Shown here: positions 1 through 5,901 of the stretch, one piece after another
How the letters are laid out: every line of letters starts with the position of its first letter
How positions within the stretch are numbered: the stretch's first letter is position 1
NCBI GenBank assembly: GCA_030539985.1
Contig: JAUNXD010000045.1
Coordinates: forward strand, 1 to 9,883
Source of the DNA: Methanobrevibacter sp.
GTDB taxonomy: Archaea; Methanobacteriota; Methanobacteria; Methanobacteriales; Methanobacteriaceae
Direction: 5' to 3'
DNA length: 9,883 nt
Position numbers and translations under genes: made by a program
The notes under the pieces: model-generated
Databases searched by the model: none
The model's input: the letters and a program-made list of their open reading frames with translations, nothing else
What the model was told of the DNA's origin: nothing

Positions 1-70
1 CTTCAAGTTCGTTCATTTCACGACCGAGGATTCCTTCAATATATTCAATTTCAGAGTCAGCTAAAGTCAT
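1..70 (-). CDS. purL: Phosphoribosylformylglycinamidine synthase II, N-terminal fragment
   Basis: Only the first 23 codons are inside the window; the gene continues past the left edge. The peptide starts MTLADSEIEYIEGILGREMN, and it matches the N-terminus I know from archaeal PurL proteins (MTL.(D/E)SE...LGRE.N..E). PurL is the large subunit of FGAM synthase, the ATP- and glutamine-dependent fourth step of de novo purine synthesis, working with PurS and PurQ in archaea. The start is fixed by an AGGTG ribosome site 6 nt upstream that overlaps the ileS stop codon. It lies 9 bp downstream of ileS on the same strand, so the two are very likely cotranscribed and translationally coupled. The identification rests on a short stretch; no catalytic residues are visible. 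Confidence 0.8.
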   Translation of the reverse strand, partial: MTLADSEIEYIEGILGREMNELE

Positions 71-76
71 GTTAAA

Positions 77-81
77 CACCT
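77..81 (-). promoter_or_regulatory. purL ribosome binding site overlapping the ileS stop codon
   Basis: On the minus strand the sequence reads TAGGTGTTTAACATG. The ileS stop TAG shares its AG with the AGGTG Shine-Dalgarno core, leaving a 6-nt spacer before the purL ATG. AGGTG is part of the complement to the methanogen 16S rRNA 3' end (AGGAGGTGAT). The overlap means a ribosome ending ileS covers the purL start region, which favours coupled translation. Confidence 0.7.
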
Positions 82-3000
82 ATTTTTTAATTGAAATAAT
101 TACTTTTTCTCCTTCGATATCCCATTCTTTGGTATAATCCTTAGAATCTTTACTGCATTCTTCTGTATCAGTTATAATTAAGCTGTTGGCCCTTACTTCA
201 TGAGATATGATTTCTGAGTGAGGAACAATTAAATCCTTAAACTCAGTTGATGTTTCAACATCCACATTGATGTTTGCTTCAACATCAAGATCCATGTCCT
301 TTCTCATGTCCTGTACCCTTCTTATTAATTCACGAGCCATTGCTTCCTGTCTGATTTCTAAAGTAATGTTAGTATTTACAAATACGTTTCCACCTTCAAA
401 TTCTGATGAAACAAAATCGTCCGGAAGTTCTGAATCAAACAATACTTCTTCATCGTTCAATTCAATTCCTTCAATATTGACTGTACCGTTTGCTTCGAGT
501 TCGGCTTTGATTTGATTTCCATCAGCGGTTTTTAAACCTTTAACAACTTTTCCCATATCTCCCTTGAGTTTAGGGCCTAAGATTTTGAGGTTTGGTTTTG
601 CAATGAATGATAAGTTTTCAAATTCGCTGGCACCAATTACTTCCTTACTGTTTGACTGGTCCTTAATAATGTCAGTCAACTGTTCAACAGCCTTCAGGAC
701 ATCCTCATCCTGTGATACGACGGTAATGTCTGAAACTGGCCATCTGAGTTTATATTGTGCCATGTCCCTTGCTCTTATTGATGCTTCGATTACTTCACGT
801 GCAACATCCATTTTTGCCTCCAAATCATCATCGATTGCATTTTCATCATATTCCCAGTCAAGCATATGAATACTTTCAGGAGCTTCAGGATTGACGCTTT
901 TTACGAGGTTTTCATAGATTTCTTCTGATACGTGAGGAGCGATAGGACATAATACTGTGATTAGTTTGACAAGTGCAGTGTAGAGACTGTAATAAGCACC
1001 TAATTTATCCGGATCGTCACTTTCAACCCAGGTCCTTCCACGGATGAGCCTTACATACCAGCGGCTCAAGTCTTCAAGGATGAAATTGTTGATTTTTCTT
1101 GTTGCCTTATGGAAGAAGAGGTTATCCAGGTCTTTGGAAACTTCCTTAATTAAACTGTTGGCTTTTGAGATAATCCATTTATCTTCTGAGCGTAAAATCA
1201 TGTCATCTTCACTTAAACCAATAGGGTTGAACTCATCAAGAGCCATGTAGGTTGTTGAGAATACATAAACGTTCCATAGGATGTTGAACATCTTGTTGAT
1301 ATTTAAAAGCTCTTCCCATACGAATTTCAAGTCGTCCCATGGTTTTGAAGCCCATAATAAGTAGAATCTTAAAACATCAGCTCCGTATTTTTCTATTACC
1401 TCTTCTGGAGCCACTACATTACCTAAAGATTTGGACATCTTGTTTCCGTTCTCATCCAATACGAAACCATGCATCAGTACCTTTTGATACGGGCTTTTAC
1501 CCATTGAAATTACACCTGTTCCGAGCTGTGAGTAGAACCATCCTCTGGTTTGGTCGTGCCCTTCTGTAATGAAGTCATACGGGAACCAGTCTTCGAATTT
1601 TTCCTTTTCTTCCGGGTAGTACAGTGATGCCCAACCGGCCACACCTGAATCAATCCATACGTCAAGCACATCAGGAATCCTTTTTATTGAAGCTCCACAT
1701 TTGTCACATTTCACTTCAACTTCATCAACATAAGGTCTGTGAATCAGTTCTGAGTCTGAAACGTTGACTTCACCTAAAGCTTCCTCTTTAAGTTCATTTA
1801 AGGAGCCTATTACCTTAAGCTCTCCGCAGTCGGGACATTCCCAGATAGGAATTGGAATACCCCAGTATCTTTGTCTTGAAATGGTCCAGTCACGTGCATT
1901 GTCTACCCAATCGTGGAATCTGCCTTCGCCGGCCCATTTAGGTACCCATTCGACTTTTGCAATTTCATCAAGCATTTTCTCCTTGATGTCTGTTACCTTT
2001 AAGAACCATTGTTTGGTTGCTCTGTAAATGATTGGAGTTTTGCATCTCCAGCATACACCGTATCTGTGCTCGATGGTTTCTGCTCTGTACATCAAGCCTT
2101 TATTTTCCAAATCTTCAATGATTTGTGGGTTTTCATCTTTTGTGAATTTGTCAGCATATTTTCCTGCATCCTGAGTGAAGCATCCGTCTTCACCTACAGG
2201 ACAGAATATTGGAATTCCGTTGGCCTGACCAACTTCAAAGTCGTCTGGACCATGTCCCGGTGCGGTATGTACCAGACCGGTACCTTCACCAAGCTCTACA
2301 TGGTCTCCGGCCAATATTGTGTGAACTTTTTCATTTTCATCAAATTCGGCGTGGATTGGAACCTCATCGGATAAAATGTAATCATAGGATTTACCGATTA
2401 GCTCTTCGCCTTTTACGGTTTTGATAATTTCGTATAAGACCTCTTTTTCCTCAATAATCTGGTCTTCATCATCTTCGGATTCGGCAGGGATTTTGGTTCT
2501 GTGGATTTTAACCTGTTTTCCCAATACCTCTTCCATAAGGTTTTCGGCCAAAATCAGGGTTTCGCCGTCTTTTAAAACATAAACATAATCGAATTCAGGG
2601 TTTGCACAGATTGCCATGTTTCCAGGCAATGTCCATGGAGTTGTTGTCCAGACAAGGAAATATGTATCTTCTTCACCAGTTACAGGGAATTTTATGTAAA
2701 TGGAAGGGTCGACCTTTTCTTCGTATTCTATTTCAGCGGCGGCAAGTGCTGTTCCACAGTGAGGACACCAGCTGATAACTCTCTGGTCGTTTACAAGCAG
2801 ATTCTGTTCGTTTGCCCTTTTTAGTGTCCACCATGAGGATTCCATGTATTTAGGGTCAAGTGTCATGTAAGGATCATCCCAATCCATCCAGACGCCCAAT
2901 GAATCGAATTCCTTTTCCATTGCAATCTTGTTTTCGATTGCAAATTCTCTACACTTATCGACGAATGTCGCAATTCCAATGTCTTCTTCGATTTCCTGTT

Positions 3001-3316
3001 TGTCTTTAATGTCCATTAACTGTTCGACTTTGTTTTCGATTGGAAGTCCGTGCATATCCCATCCTGCCTGACGCCTTAAGCTGAATCCGTTCATGGATTT
3101 GTACCTTAAGTATGAATCCTTGATGATTTTGTTCCAGGCTGTACCCAAATGTATTTTACCACTACAATATGGTGGTCCGTCTAAAAATGAGTATCTAGGA
3201 CCATTTTCTCTAAGTTCATTTACTTTAGCAAAAGTATCTTCATCTTTCCAGAATTTTTGAACTTTTTTTTCTATTTTATCGTGATCGTATGACCTTTCTG
3301 CCTCTTTTATTGGCAT
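80..3316 (-). CDS. ileS: Isoleucyl-tRNA synthetase (class I, archaeal type)
   Basis: Charges tRNA-Ile with isoleucine in the cytoplasm; 1078 aa, a normal length for the archaeal/eukaryal-type enzyme. Class I signatures are intact: the HIGH-type motif is HLGT at residues 56-59 after DGPPYCSGKI, GWDMHGLPIE is at 85-94, and KMSKS is at 626-630. The CP1 editing domain that removes Val-tRNA-Ile is present, with WTTTPWTLPGN at 223-233 and GTGLVHTAPGHGPDDF at 345-360. ISRQRYWGIPIPIW (479-492) is typical of IleRS. Four CXXC pairs (184/187, 422/425, 494/497, 537/540) suggest bound zinc. An acidic stretch at about 278-292 (ESEDDEDQIIEE) lies inside the editing region and may be a lineage insertion. The start is supported by GAGGAG 5 nt upstream. 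It is first in a transcription unit with purL; its own promoter lies in 3317-3400. Confidence 0.97.
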   Translation of the reverse strand: MPIKEAERSYDHDKIEKKVQKFWKDEDTFAKVNELRENGPRYSFLDGPPYCSGKIHLGTAWNKIIKDSYLRYKSMNGFSLRRQAGWDMHGLPIENKVEQLMDIKDKQEIEEDIGIATFVDKCREFAIENKIAMEKEFDSLGVWMDWDDPYMTLDPKYMESSWWTLKRANEQNLLVNDQRVISWCPHCGTALAAAEIEYEEKVDPSIYIKFPVTGEEDTYFLVWTTTPWTLPGNMAICANPEFDYVYVLKDGETLILAENLMEEVLGKQVKIHRTKIPAESEDDEDQIIEEKEVLYEIIKTVKGEELIGKSYDYILSDEVPIHAEFDENEKVHTILAGDHVELGEGTGLVHTAPGHGPDDFEVGQANGIPIFCPVGEDGCFTQDAGKYADKFTKDENPQIIEDLENKGLMYRAETIEHRYGVCWRCKTPIIYRATKQWFLKVTDIKEKMLDEIAKVEWVPKWAGEGRFHDWVDNARDWTISRQRYWGIPIPIWECPDCGELKVIGSLNELKEEALGEVNVSDSELIHRPYVDEVEVKCDKCGASIKRIPDVLDVWIDSGVAGWASLYYPEEKEKFEDWFPYDFITEGHDQTRGWFYSQLGTGVISMGKSPYQKVLMHGFVLDENGNKMSKSLGNVVAPEEVIEKYGADVLRFYLLWASKPWDDLKFVWEELLNINKMFNILWNVYVFSTTYMALDEFNPIGLSEDDMILRSEDKWIISKANSLIKEVSKDLDNLFFHKATRKINNFILEDLSRWYVRLIRGRTWVESDDPDKLGAYYSLYTALVKLITVLCPIAPHVSEEIYENLVKSVNPEAPESIHMLDWEYDENAIDDDLEAKMDVAREVIEASIRARDMAQYKLRWPVSDITVVSQDEDVLKAVEQLTDIIKDQSNSKEVIGASEFENLSFIAKPNLKILGPKLKGDMGKVVKGLKTADGNQIKAELEANGTVNIEGIELNDEEVLFDSELPDDFVSSEFEGGNVFVNTNITLEIRQEAMARELIRRVQDMRKDMDLDVEANINVDVETSTEFKDLIVPHSEIISHEVRANSLIITDTEECSKDSKDYTKEWDIEGEKVIISIKK

Positions 3317-3359
3317 TTTAACTCCTCAAAAAATTAATAATTGATTGTAAAAATAAAAA

Positions 3360-3376
3360 TAATCTCACAGAGATTA
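3360..3376 (-). promoter_or_regulatory. Inverted repeat (possible operator) between the ileS TATA-like box and start
   Basis: TAATCTC-ACA-GAGATTA is a perfect 7-bp inverted repeat with a 3-bp centre. On the minus strand it directly follows a TATA-like element (about 3376-3385, ATTATAAATT), so it falls between TATA and the expected transcription start near 3355. A repressor bound here would block initiation. It could instead form a very short RNA hairpin if transcription starts further upstream. The position is clear; the function is inferred. Confidence 0.4.
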
Positions 3377-3385
3377 ATTTATAAT
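3376..3385 (-). promoter_or_regulatory. TATA-like box for ileS, possibly shared with the divergent side
   Basis: Reads ATTATAAATT on the minus strand, 60-70 bp before the ileS start codon. A start about 25 bp downstream would give a leader of roughly 35-40 nt that includes the GAGGAG ribosome site. The same bases read AATTTATAAT on the plus strand, so the element could also serve transcription towards 3565-4337, where I see no better plus-strand TATA box. Confidence 0.4.
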
Positions 3386-3564
3386 ATGTATCTTTTTGTT
3401 TTAGATAATAAATAAAGGTTATGGAAATCCTAAAAATTTCTAAAAAAAAGCATGATTTAGATGTGATTTAAACGAATGGAAACGAAAACGGGCAGAATGA
3501 AAAAGTCAAAGGGCCAGGAAAACTATCGCTAACTACATTAACAATAACATACAAAGTCTACATT

Positions 3565-3672
3565 ATGAGTTTTCACAGAAAATATAATTCACTTTTTAAG
3601 CTGGTTGACAATTCAATGAAGCTTTATAAGATGCATAAAAAGAAAAAACAGGAAGAGAAGAAGAAAAAATGA
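3565..3672 (+). CDS. Possible 35-aa lysine-rich small protein upstream of the DsbA-like gene
   Basis: A 35-codon frame begins MSFHRKYNSLFKLVDNSMKL and ends in a strongly basic tail (KKKKQEEKKKK). Its TGA stop overlaps the ATG of the next gene as ATGA, the typical sign of translational coupling. I do not recognise a family. Against it: no clear Shine-Dalgarno site precedes ATG 3565, the open frame extends upstream to 3472 without another start codon, and the lysine tail may simply reflect a purine-rich tract (about 3636-3669) that supplies a GGAAGAG ribosome site for the downstream gene. It could be a leader peptide, a small basic protein or a chance frame. The ATGA overlap is the main support. 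Confidence 0.4.
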   Translation: MSFHRKYNSLFKLVDNSMKLYKMHKKKKQEEKKKK

Positions 3673-4337
3673 GAATCATATACCTTATTGATTACAATTG
3701 TCCGTACTCCTATATAGGATTTAAGCGTCTTTTAAAGGCAGCGGATGCACTCGATTTGGATGATGCTGAATGGGAGATGAGATCCTTTGAGCTTGAACCC
3801 TTTGCGGGAAAAAGGCCTACCATTTCAACAACCGAAAGGTATGTTGAGAAATATGATATGTCACCAGAGGATGCGAAAGCGAAAATTGTTGAAATCGAAC
3901 AGACTGCACTTGAAGACGGATTGAACATTAACTACAGGGACATGCTTCTTGTAAGCTCCAAGGATGCGTTGAGACTTACAAAATATGCTCAAAGCATGCA
4001 TCCCGAAATCACACTGAAACTTGTCGAAGAGATATTCGAATCAAATCTCGTTAGAAACGAAAACATCAGGGATGAAAAGGTTCTGGTTAAAATAGCCACT
4101 TCCTGCGGAATAGATGAAAGTGACGCTAAAAAAATCATTGAAAACAACTACTACAACATAGAGATATATTTGGATCAAGAGGATGCACTTACAAATGGAA
4201 TCACTGCAACACCATGCTTCATTTTAGAAAAAAATGAGGAAAGACTGATTATTCCCGGAGTGTTTACCGCCGGAGAGTTTGAAACTGCACTGAAAGATTT
4301 TTCAAGCGGCGAGATTAAAGATAAAACTTTTTTATAA
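3669..4337 (+). CDS. DsbA/FrnE-family thioredoxin-fold protein with a CPYS active site
   Basis: 222 aa, a usual length for the FrnE / 2-hydroxychromene-2-carboxylate isomerase branch of the DsbA family. The N-terminus has a thioredoxin beta strand (RIIYLIDYNCPYSYIG) with the active-site motif CPYS at residues 11-14. The cis-proline segment TATPCFIL is near residue 182, and the middle is a helical insertion, as in DsbA folds. FrnE-like disulfide oxidoreductases normally carry CXXC; here the second cysteine is serine, which fits a monothiol or isomerase-type activity rather than disulfide formation. There is no signal peptide, so it is probably cytoplasmic. The substrate is unknown. The start at 3669 keeps the beta strand in register and overlaps the preceding small frame by 4 nt. 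The annotation 'DsbA family protein' is safe; a specific reaction is not. Confidence 0.85.
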   Translation: MRIIYLIDYNCPYSYIGFKRLLKAADALDLDDAEWEMRSFELEPFAGKRPTISTTERYVEKYDMSPEDAKAKIVEIEQTALEDGLNINYRDMLLVSSKDALRLTKYAQSMHPEITLKLVEEIFESNLVRNENIRDEKVLVKIATSCGIDESDAKKIIENNYYNIEIYLDQEDALTNGITATPCFILEKNEERLIIPGVFTAGEFETALKDFSSGEIKDKTFL

Positions 4338-4351
4338 ATCAATATTGATTT
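4336..4351. promoter_or_regulatory. 16-bp perfect palindrome between the DsbA-like and DUF192 genes
   Basis: AAATCAATATTGATTT is a perfect palindrome that begins within the stop codon of the upstream gene and ends about 16 bp before the TATA box of the DUF192 gene. That position would suit an activator or repressor site for the DUF192 promoter. Alternatively, with the T-run just before it (about 4328-4333) and TTTT at its end, it may only mark transcription termination of the upstream gene. Being AT-rich, it has some chance of arising randomly. Confidence 0.35.
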
Positions 4352-4366
4352 TGCCTCGTTAAAACA

Positions 4367-4374
4367 TTATATAC
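4367..4374 (+). promoter_or_regulatory. TATA box for the DUF192 gene (leaderless spacing)
   Basis: TTATATA sits in the context AAAACATTATATACTG. Its centre is about 27-28 bp before the ATG at 4398, the usual archaeal distance from TATA to transcription start. The bases just before the ATG (AGAAATATTATTTC) contain no Shine-Dalgarno match. Together these indicate transcription starting at or next to the start codon, that is, a leaderless mRNA. Confidence 0.55.
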
Positions 4375-4397
4375 TGTCTAATTAGAAATATTATTTC

Positions 4398-4724
4398 ATG
4401 ATTTTAAATAATACTACTGATGAACAGGTCAACATCAAAATTGTAGTGGCAGACACATTTTTAAAGCGGTTTAAGGGATTGATGTTTAAAAATGATTTTG
4501 ACGAGTGCATGCTGTTTTGCAATCTGAAGGACTCCTCGATTCATACGTTATTTATGAAATTCGAAATTGATGTGTATTTTCTAGATGAAAACAGAGTTAT
4601 TTTTGAAAAGGCTAGTCTGAAACCGTGGAAATTCCATAAACCTGAAAAACAGGCCAAATATATTTTGGAATGTAGAAAAAACAGTCTGAATTTAAGAATT
4701 GGAGATTGTTTAGAATTTTTTTGA
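4398..4724 (+). CDS. DUF192 family protein
   Basis: 108 aa. The layout fits DUF192: an N-terminal strand then a KRFKGLMFK segment (the family has RxxGLM) near residue 25, a hydrophobic LFCN turn, HTLFMKFEIDVYFLDENRVI (the family has fwMknt.ipLDvlFld..g.V), and a C-terminal YILE strand followed by LRIGDCLEFF. I see no signal peptide; many DUF192 proteins elsewhere are exported, so this one is probably cytoplasmic. The biochemical function of the family is not established. The start is chosen because the TATA box is 27-28 bp upstream and no ribosome site is present, which fits leaderless expression. It is on the same strand as the DsbA-like gene 60 bp upstream but appears to have its own promoter. 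Confidence 0.85.
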   Translation: MILNNTTDEQVNIKIVVADTFLKRFKGLMFKNDFDECMLFCNLKDSSIHTLFMKFEIDVYFLDENRVIFEKASLKPWKFHKPEKQAKYILECRKNSLNLRIGDCLEFF

Positions 4725-4736
4725 ACAATATTTTTT
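4716..4736 (+). terminator. U-rich transcription stop after the DUF192 gene
   Basis: Two T-runs (4716-4722 and 4731-4736) span the TGA stop and the first bases after it. Archaeal RNA polymerase terminates at such U-tracts without needing a strong hairpin. No GC-rich stem is present. Confidence 0.4.
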
Positions 4737-4824
4737 GAATTAATAAGAAAACAAAATTAAAAATGCTTTTTAAATAAATAATTTTATTATAATATTGCTT
4801 CAAAACTATTAAATTGCTTTTAAA

Positions 4825-4843
4825 AATCATTTATTAAATGATT
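4825..4843 (+). other. 9-bp AT-only inverted repeat in the 4725-4974 intergenic region
   Basis: AATCATTTATTAAATGATT has 9-bp perfect arms around one central base and is followed by CTTTTT on the plus strand. It could be a weak terminator or a protein site. The rest of 4725-4882 is AT-rich DNA with repeated short T/A runs; I see no RNA gene there. Confidence 0.3.
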
Positions 4844-4882
4844 ACTTTTTAATTTAAAAATAAAGAGTTATTAATTAACAAG

Positions 4883-5023
4883 ATGTGTGATATCAAATAC
4901 GGAAATCAACTATCAAAATATTTAAATGATAAAAACATGAAAGAGATACAATTAACAAAAAAGAGTATGTTCCTATGGATATTGATTCAAAAATTGCTGA
5001 ATACAATTGCCGAAAACGGATAA
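4883..5023 (+). CDS. Possible 5' part of a frameshifted small gene (46-codon frame)
   Basis: An open frame begins MCDIKYGNQLSKYLNDKNMK and overlaps the first 49 bases of the 63-aa frame that starts at 4975, in a different register. A TATA-like run (TTTAAAAA, about 4853-4860) lies about 26 bp before the ATG and no ribosome site is visible, so it could be leaderless. In this frame the sequence ACA AAA AAG at 4955-4963 contains an in-frame A AAA AAG heptamer. A -1 slip there would join the first 27 codons to the 4975 frame and give one protein of about 94 aa. It could be a real split gene, an old indel, a sequencing error or a chance frame. I do not recognise the protein. Confidence 0.25.
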   Translation: MCDIKYGNQLSKYLNDKNMKEIQLTKKSMFLWILIQKLLNTIAENG

Positions 5024-5166
5024 CTGACCCAGAAGAAATCAGACTTGCACGTGAAAGAGAAATAGATCCTAATATTCTCTCAGACAAGGATAGAATATAT
5101 GCATTATACAAAATGATGGGAATGGAAATAGAATATGACGAAATCTTTGCAGATAAGGAATTTTAA
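4975..5166 (+). CDS. Small charged hypothetical protein (63 aa)
   Basis: The frame encodes a hydrophilic, probably helical protein rich in Asp, Glu, Arg and Ile (for example RITDPEEIRLAREREIDP and KMMGMEIEYDEIFADKEF), with one cysteine (Cys12) and no membrane segment. Its codon choice (AGA, ATA, GAA) matches the neighbouring genes, which argues that it is real. I do not recognise a family. ATG 4975 is the only ATG in this frame, since an in-frame stop lies at 4930-4932, but no ribosome site precedes it. A TATA-like element (AAATATTTAAA, about 4917-4927) would give a leader of roughly 25 nt. The weak start region and the open upstream frame raise the frameshift possibility noted for 4883-5023. 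It ends 41 bp from the convergent dmrX-like gene. Confidence 0.55.
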   Translation: MDIDSKIAEYNCRKRITDPEEIRLAREREIDPNILSDKDRIYALYKMMGMEIEYDEIFADKEF

Positions 5167-5172
5167 TTCCCC

Positions 5173-5192
5173 AATTCTTTTTTTAGAAAATT
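5173..5192 (+). terminator. T-rich stop between convergent genes
   Basis: The stretch AATTCTTTTTTTAGAAAATT follows the 63-aa gene and contains a run of seven T. The AATTCT and AGAAAATT edges can pair imperfectly. Only 41 bp separate the two convergent stop codons, so this must hold the transcription end for the plus side. On the minus strand the adjacent AATATTTTAATTTTC is U-rich and may end the dmrX-like transcript. Confidence 0.4.
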
Positions 5193-5207
5193 AAAATATT
5201 ATGCCTG

Positions 5208-5900
5208 TTAGAGTCGTTCTAAAATATCTTCAGGCTTTTCAAAAATCTTGATATCATCAATGCTTTCCAATTTTCGGGTATTTTCAATGTCAATATCCCT
5301 CATGTAGATTGTAATGATTTTTCCTTCTGAAATCGCATCATTAGGACATGAATTCCTGCACAGTCCGCATCCGATGCATTTTGTCAGGTCAATTTCAGAG
5401 TGGGGGATGATAGCCCCCTGATCACATACGAGTGCGGCAACGCAGTCATCACAGCCCTGACACTTTGACAGTTCAATTTTTGAAGGCAGAACAGTGTCAA
5501 TTGGTCCCGGATGAATGTCAACAGGCACCATATAAACCGGTACGGCTCCTTTTCCTGCCTGCGCAACGGCATTTGTAACCAGAGTATCTGCGATTCCGTA
5601 AACAATTTTTGAAACGGTATTTGCTGTAGCTGGAGAAACTATAAGCAAGTCGTATTTGCCCAATGACAAACGGCCTGTAATTGGATATGAGAATTTTTGG
5701 TTTGAATCAGTGGCCAGTTCACGATATTTTCCACCGGTTATATTGACAACACTTTCATAAAGTCCATACATTTTAAGGACTTCTTCTGCTGCTCCTGATA
5801 GAAATACTGTGACCTCATGGCTTTTTGACAGCTCAACAGCCAATTTGACTGATTCACGAAGTAAATGACCGGCTCCAGTAAATGCAAATCCGATTCTCAT
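5208..5900 (-). CDS. dmrX: Archaeal iron-sulfur flavoprotein, probable dihydromethanopterin reductase (DmrX type)
   Basis: 230 aa. The N-terminal part is a flavoprotein (DmrB/AfpA-like) fold: the start MRIGFAFTGAGHLLRE and SPATANTVSK at 89-98 are typical FMN-contact regions. The C-terminal part holds two 4Fe-4S ferredoxin motifs, Cys147/150/153/159 (last spacing 5) and Cys175/178/181/185 followed by Pro. This arrangement matches the archaeoflavoprotein family typified by MJ0208, whose Methanosarcina member DmrX reduces dihydromethanopterin to tetrahydromethanopterin. The protein has no signal peptide and is cytoplasmic. It starts 1 bp after the glyA stop with no Shine-Dalgarno site of its own, so translation is probably coupled. 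GlyA of methanogens uses tetrahydromethanopterin, which supports the cofactor role. Another redox role remains possible because a related paralogous family (AF1518 type) accepts electrons from ferredoxin. Confidence 0.8.
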   Translation of the reverse strand: MRIGFAFTGAGHLLRESVKLAVELSKSHEVTVFLSGAAEEVLKMYGLYESVVNITGGKYRELATDSNQKFSYPITGRLSLGKYDLLIVSPATANTVSKIVYGIADTLVTNAVAQAGKGAVPVYMVPVDIHPGPIDTVLPSKIELSKCQGCDDCVAALVCDQGAIIPHSEIDLTKCIGCGLCRNSCPNDAISEGKIITIYMRDIDIENTRKLESIDDIKIFEKPEDILERL

Positions 5901-5901
5901 T

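Noticed and set aside
278..515. Open plus-strand frames within the 3' end of ileS
   Set aside because: Ser/Thr-rich antisense frames opposite the conserved C-terminal region of IleRS; no independent support.
2009..2374. 121-codon plus-strand frame inside ileS
   Set aside because: Antisense shadow of a strongly conserved gene region that includes the IleRS editing domain; aromatic- and Cys-rich composition typical of reverse frames.
3421..3471. 16-codon frame after AAAGGTT near the presumed plus-strand start upstream of the DsbA-like gene
   Set aside because: Very short, with only a partial ribosome site match and no link by frame or overlap to the downstream genes; probably chance in AT-rich DNA.
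3476..3532. 18-codon frame beginning METKTGRMKK
   Set aside because: Too short, no ribosome site, and out of register with the 35-aa frame; no support beyond being open.
4791..4820. Recurring ATTGCTT words at about 4792, 4813, 7704 and, inverted, 7756
   Set aside because: The shared core is only about 7-10 bases in AT-rich sequence with irregular spacing; not enough to call a repeat family.
4893..5111. 72-codon minus-strand frame opposite the 63-aa gene
   Set aside because: Composition (Ser/Ile-rich, reverse complement of a charged helical protein) fits a shadow of the plus-strand frame; no ribosome site or promoter.
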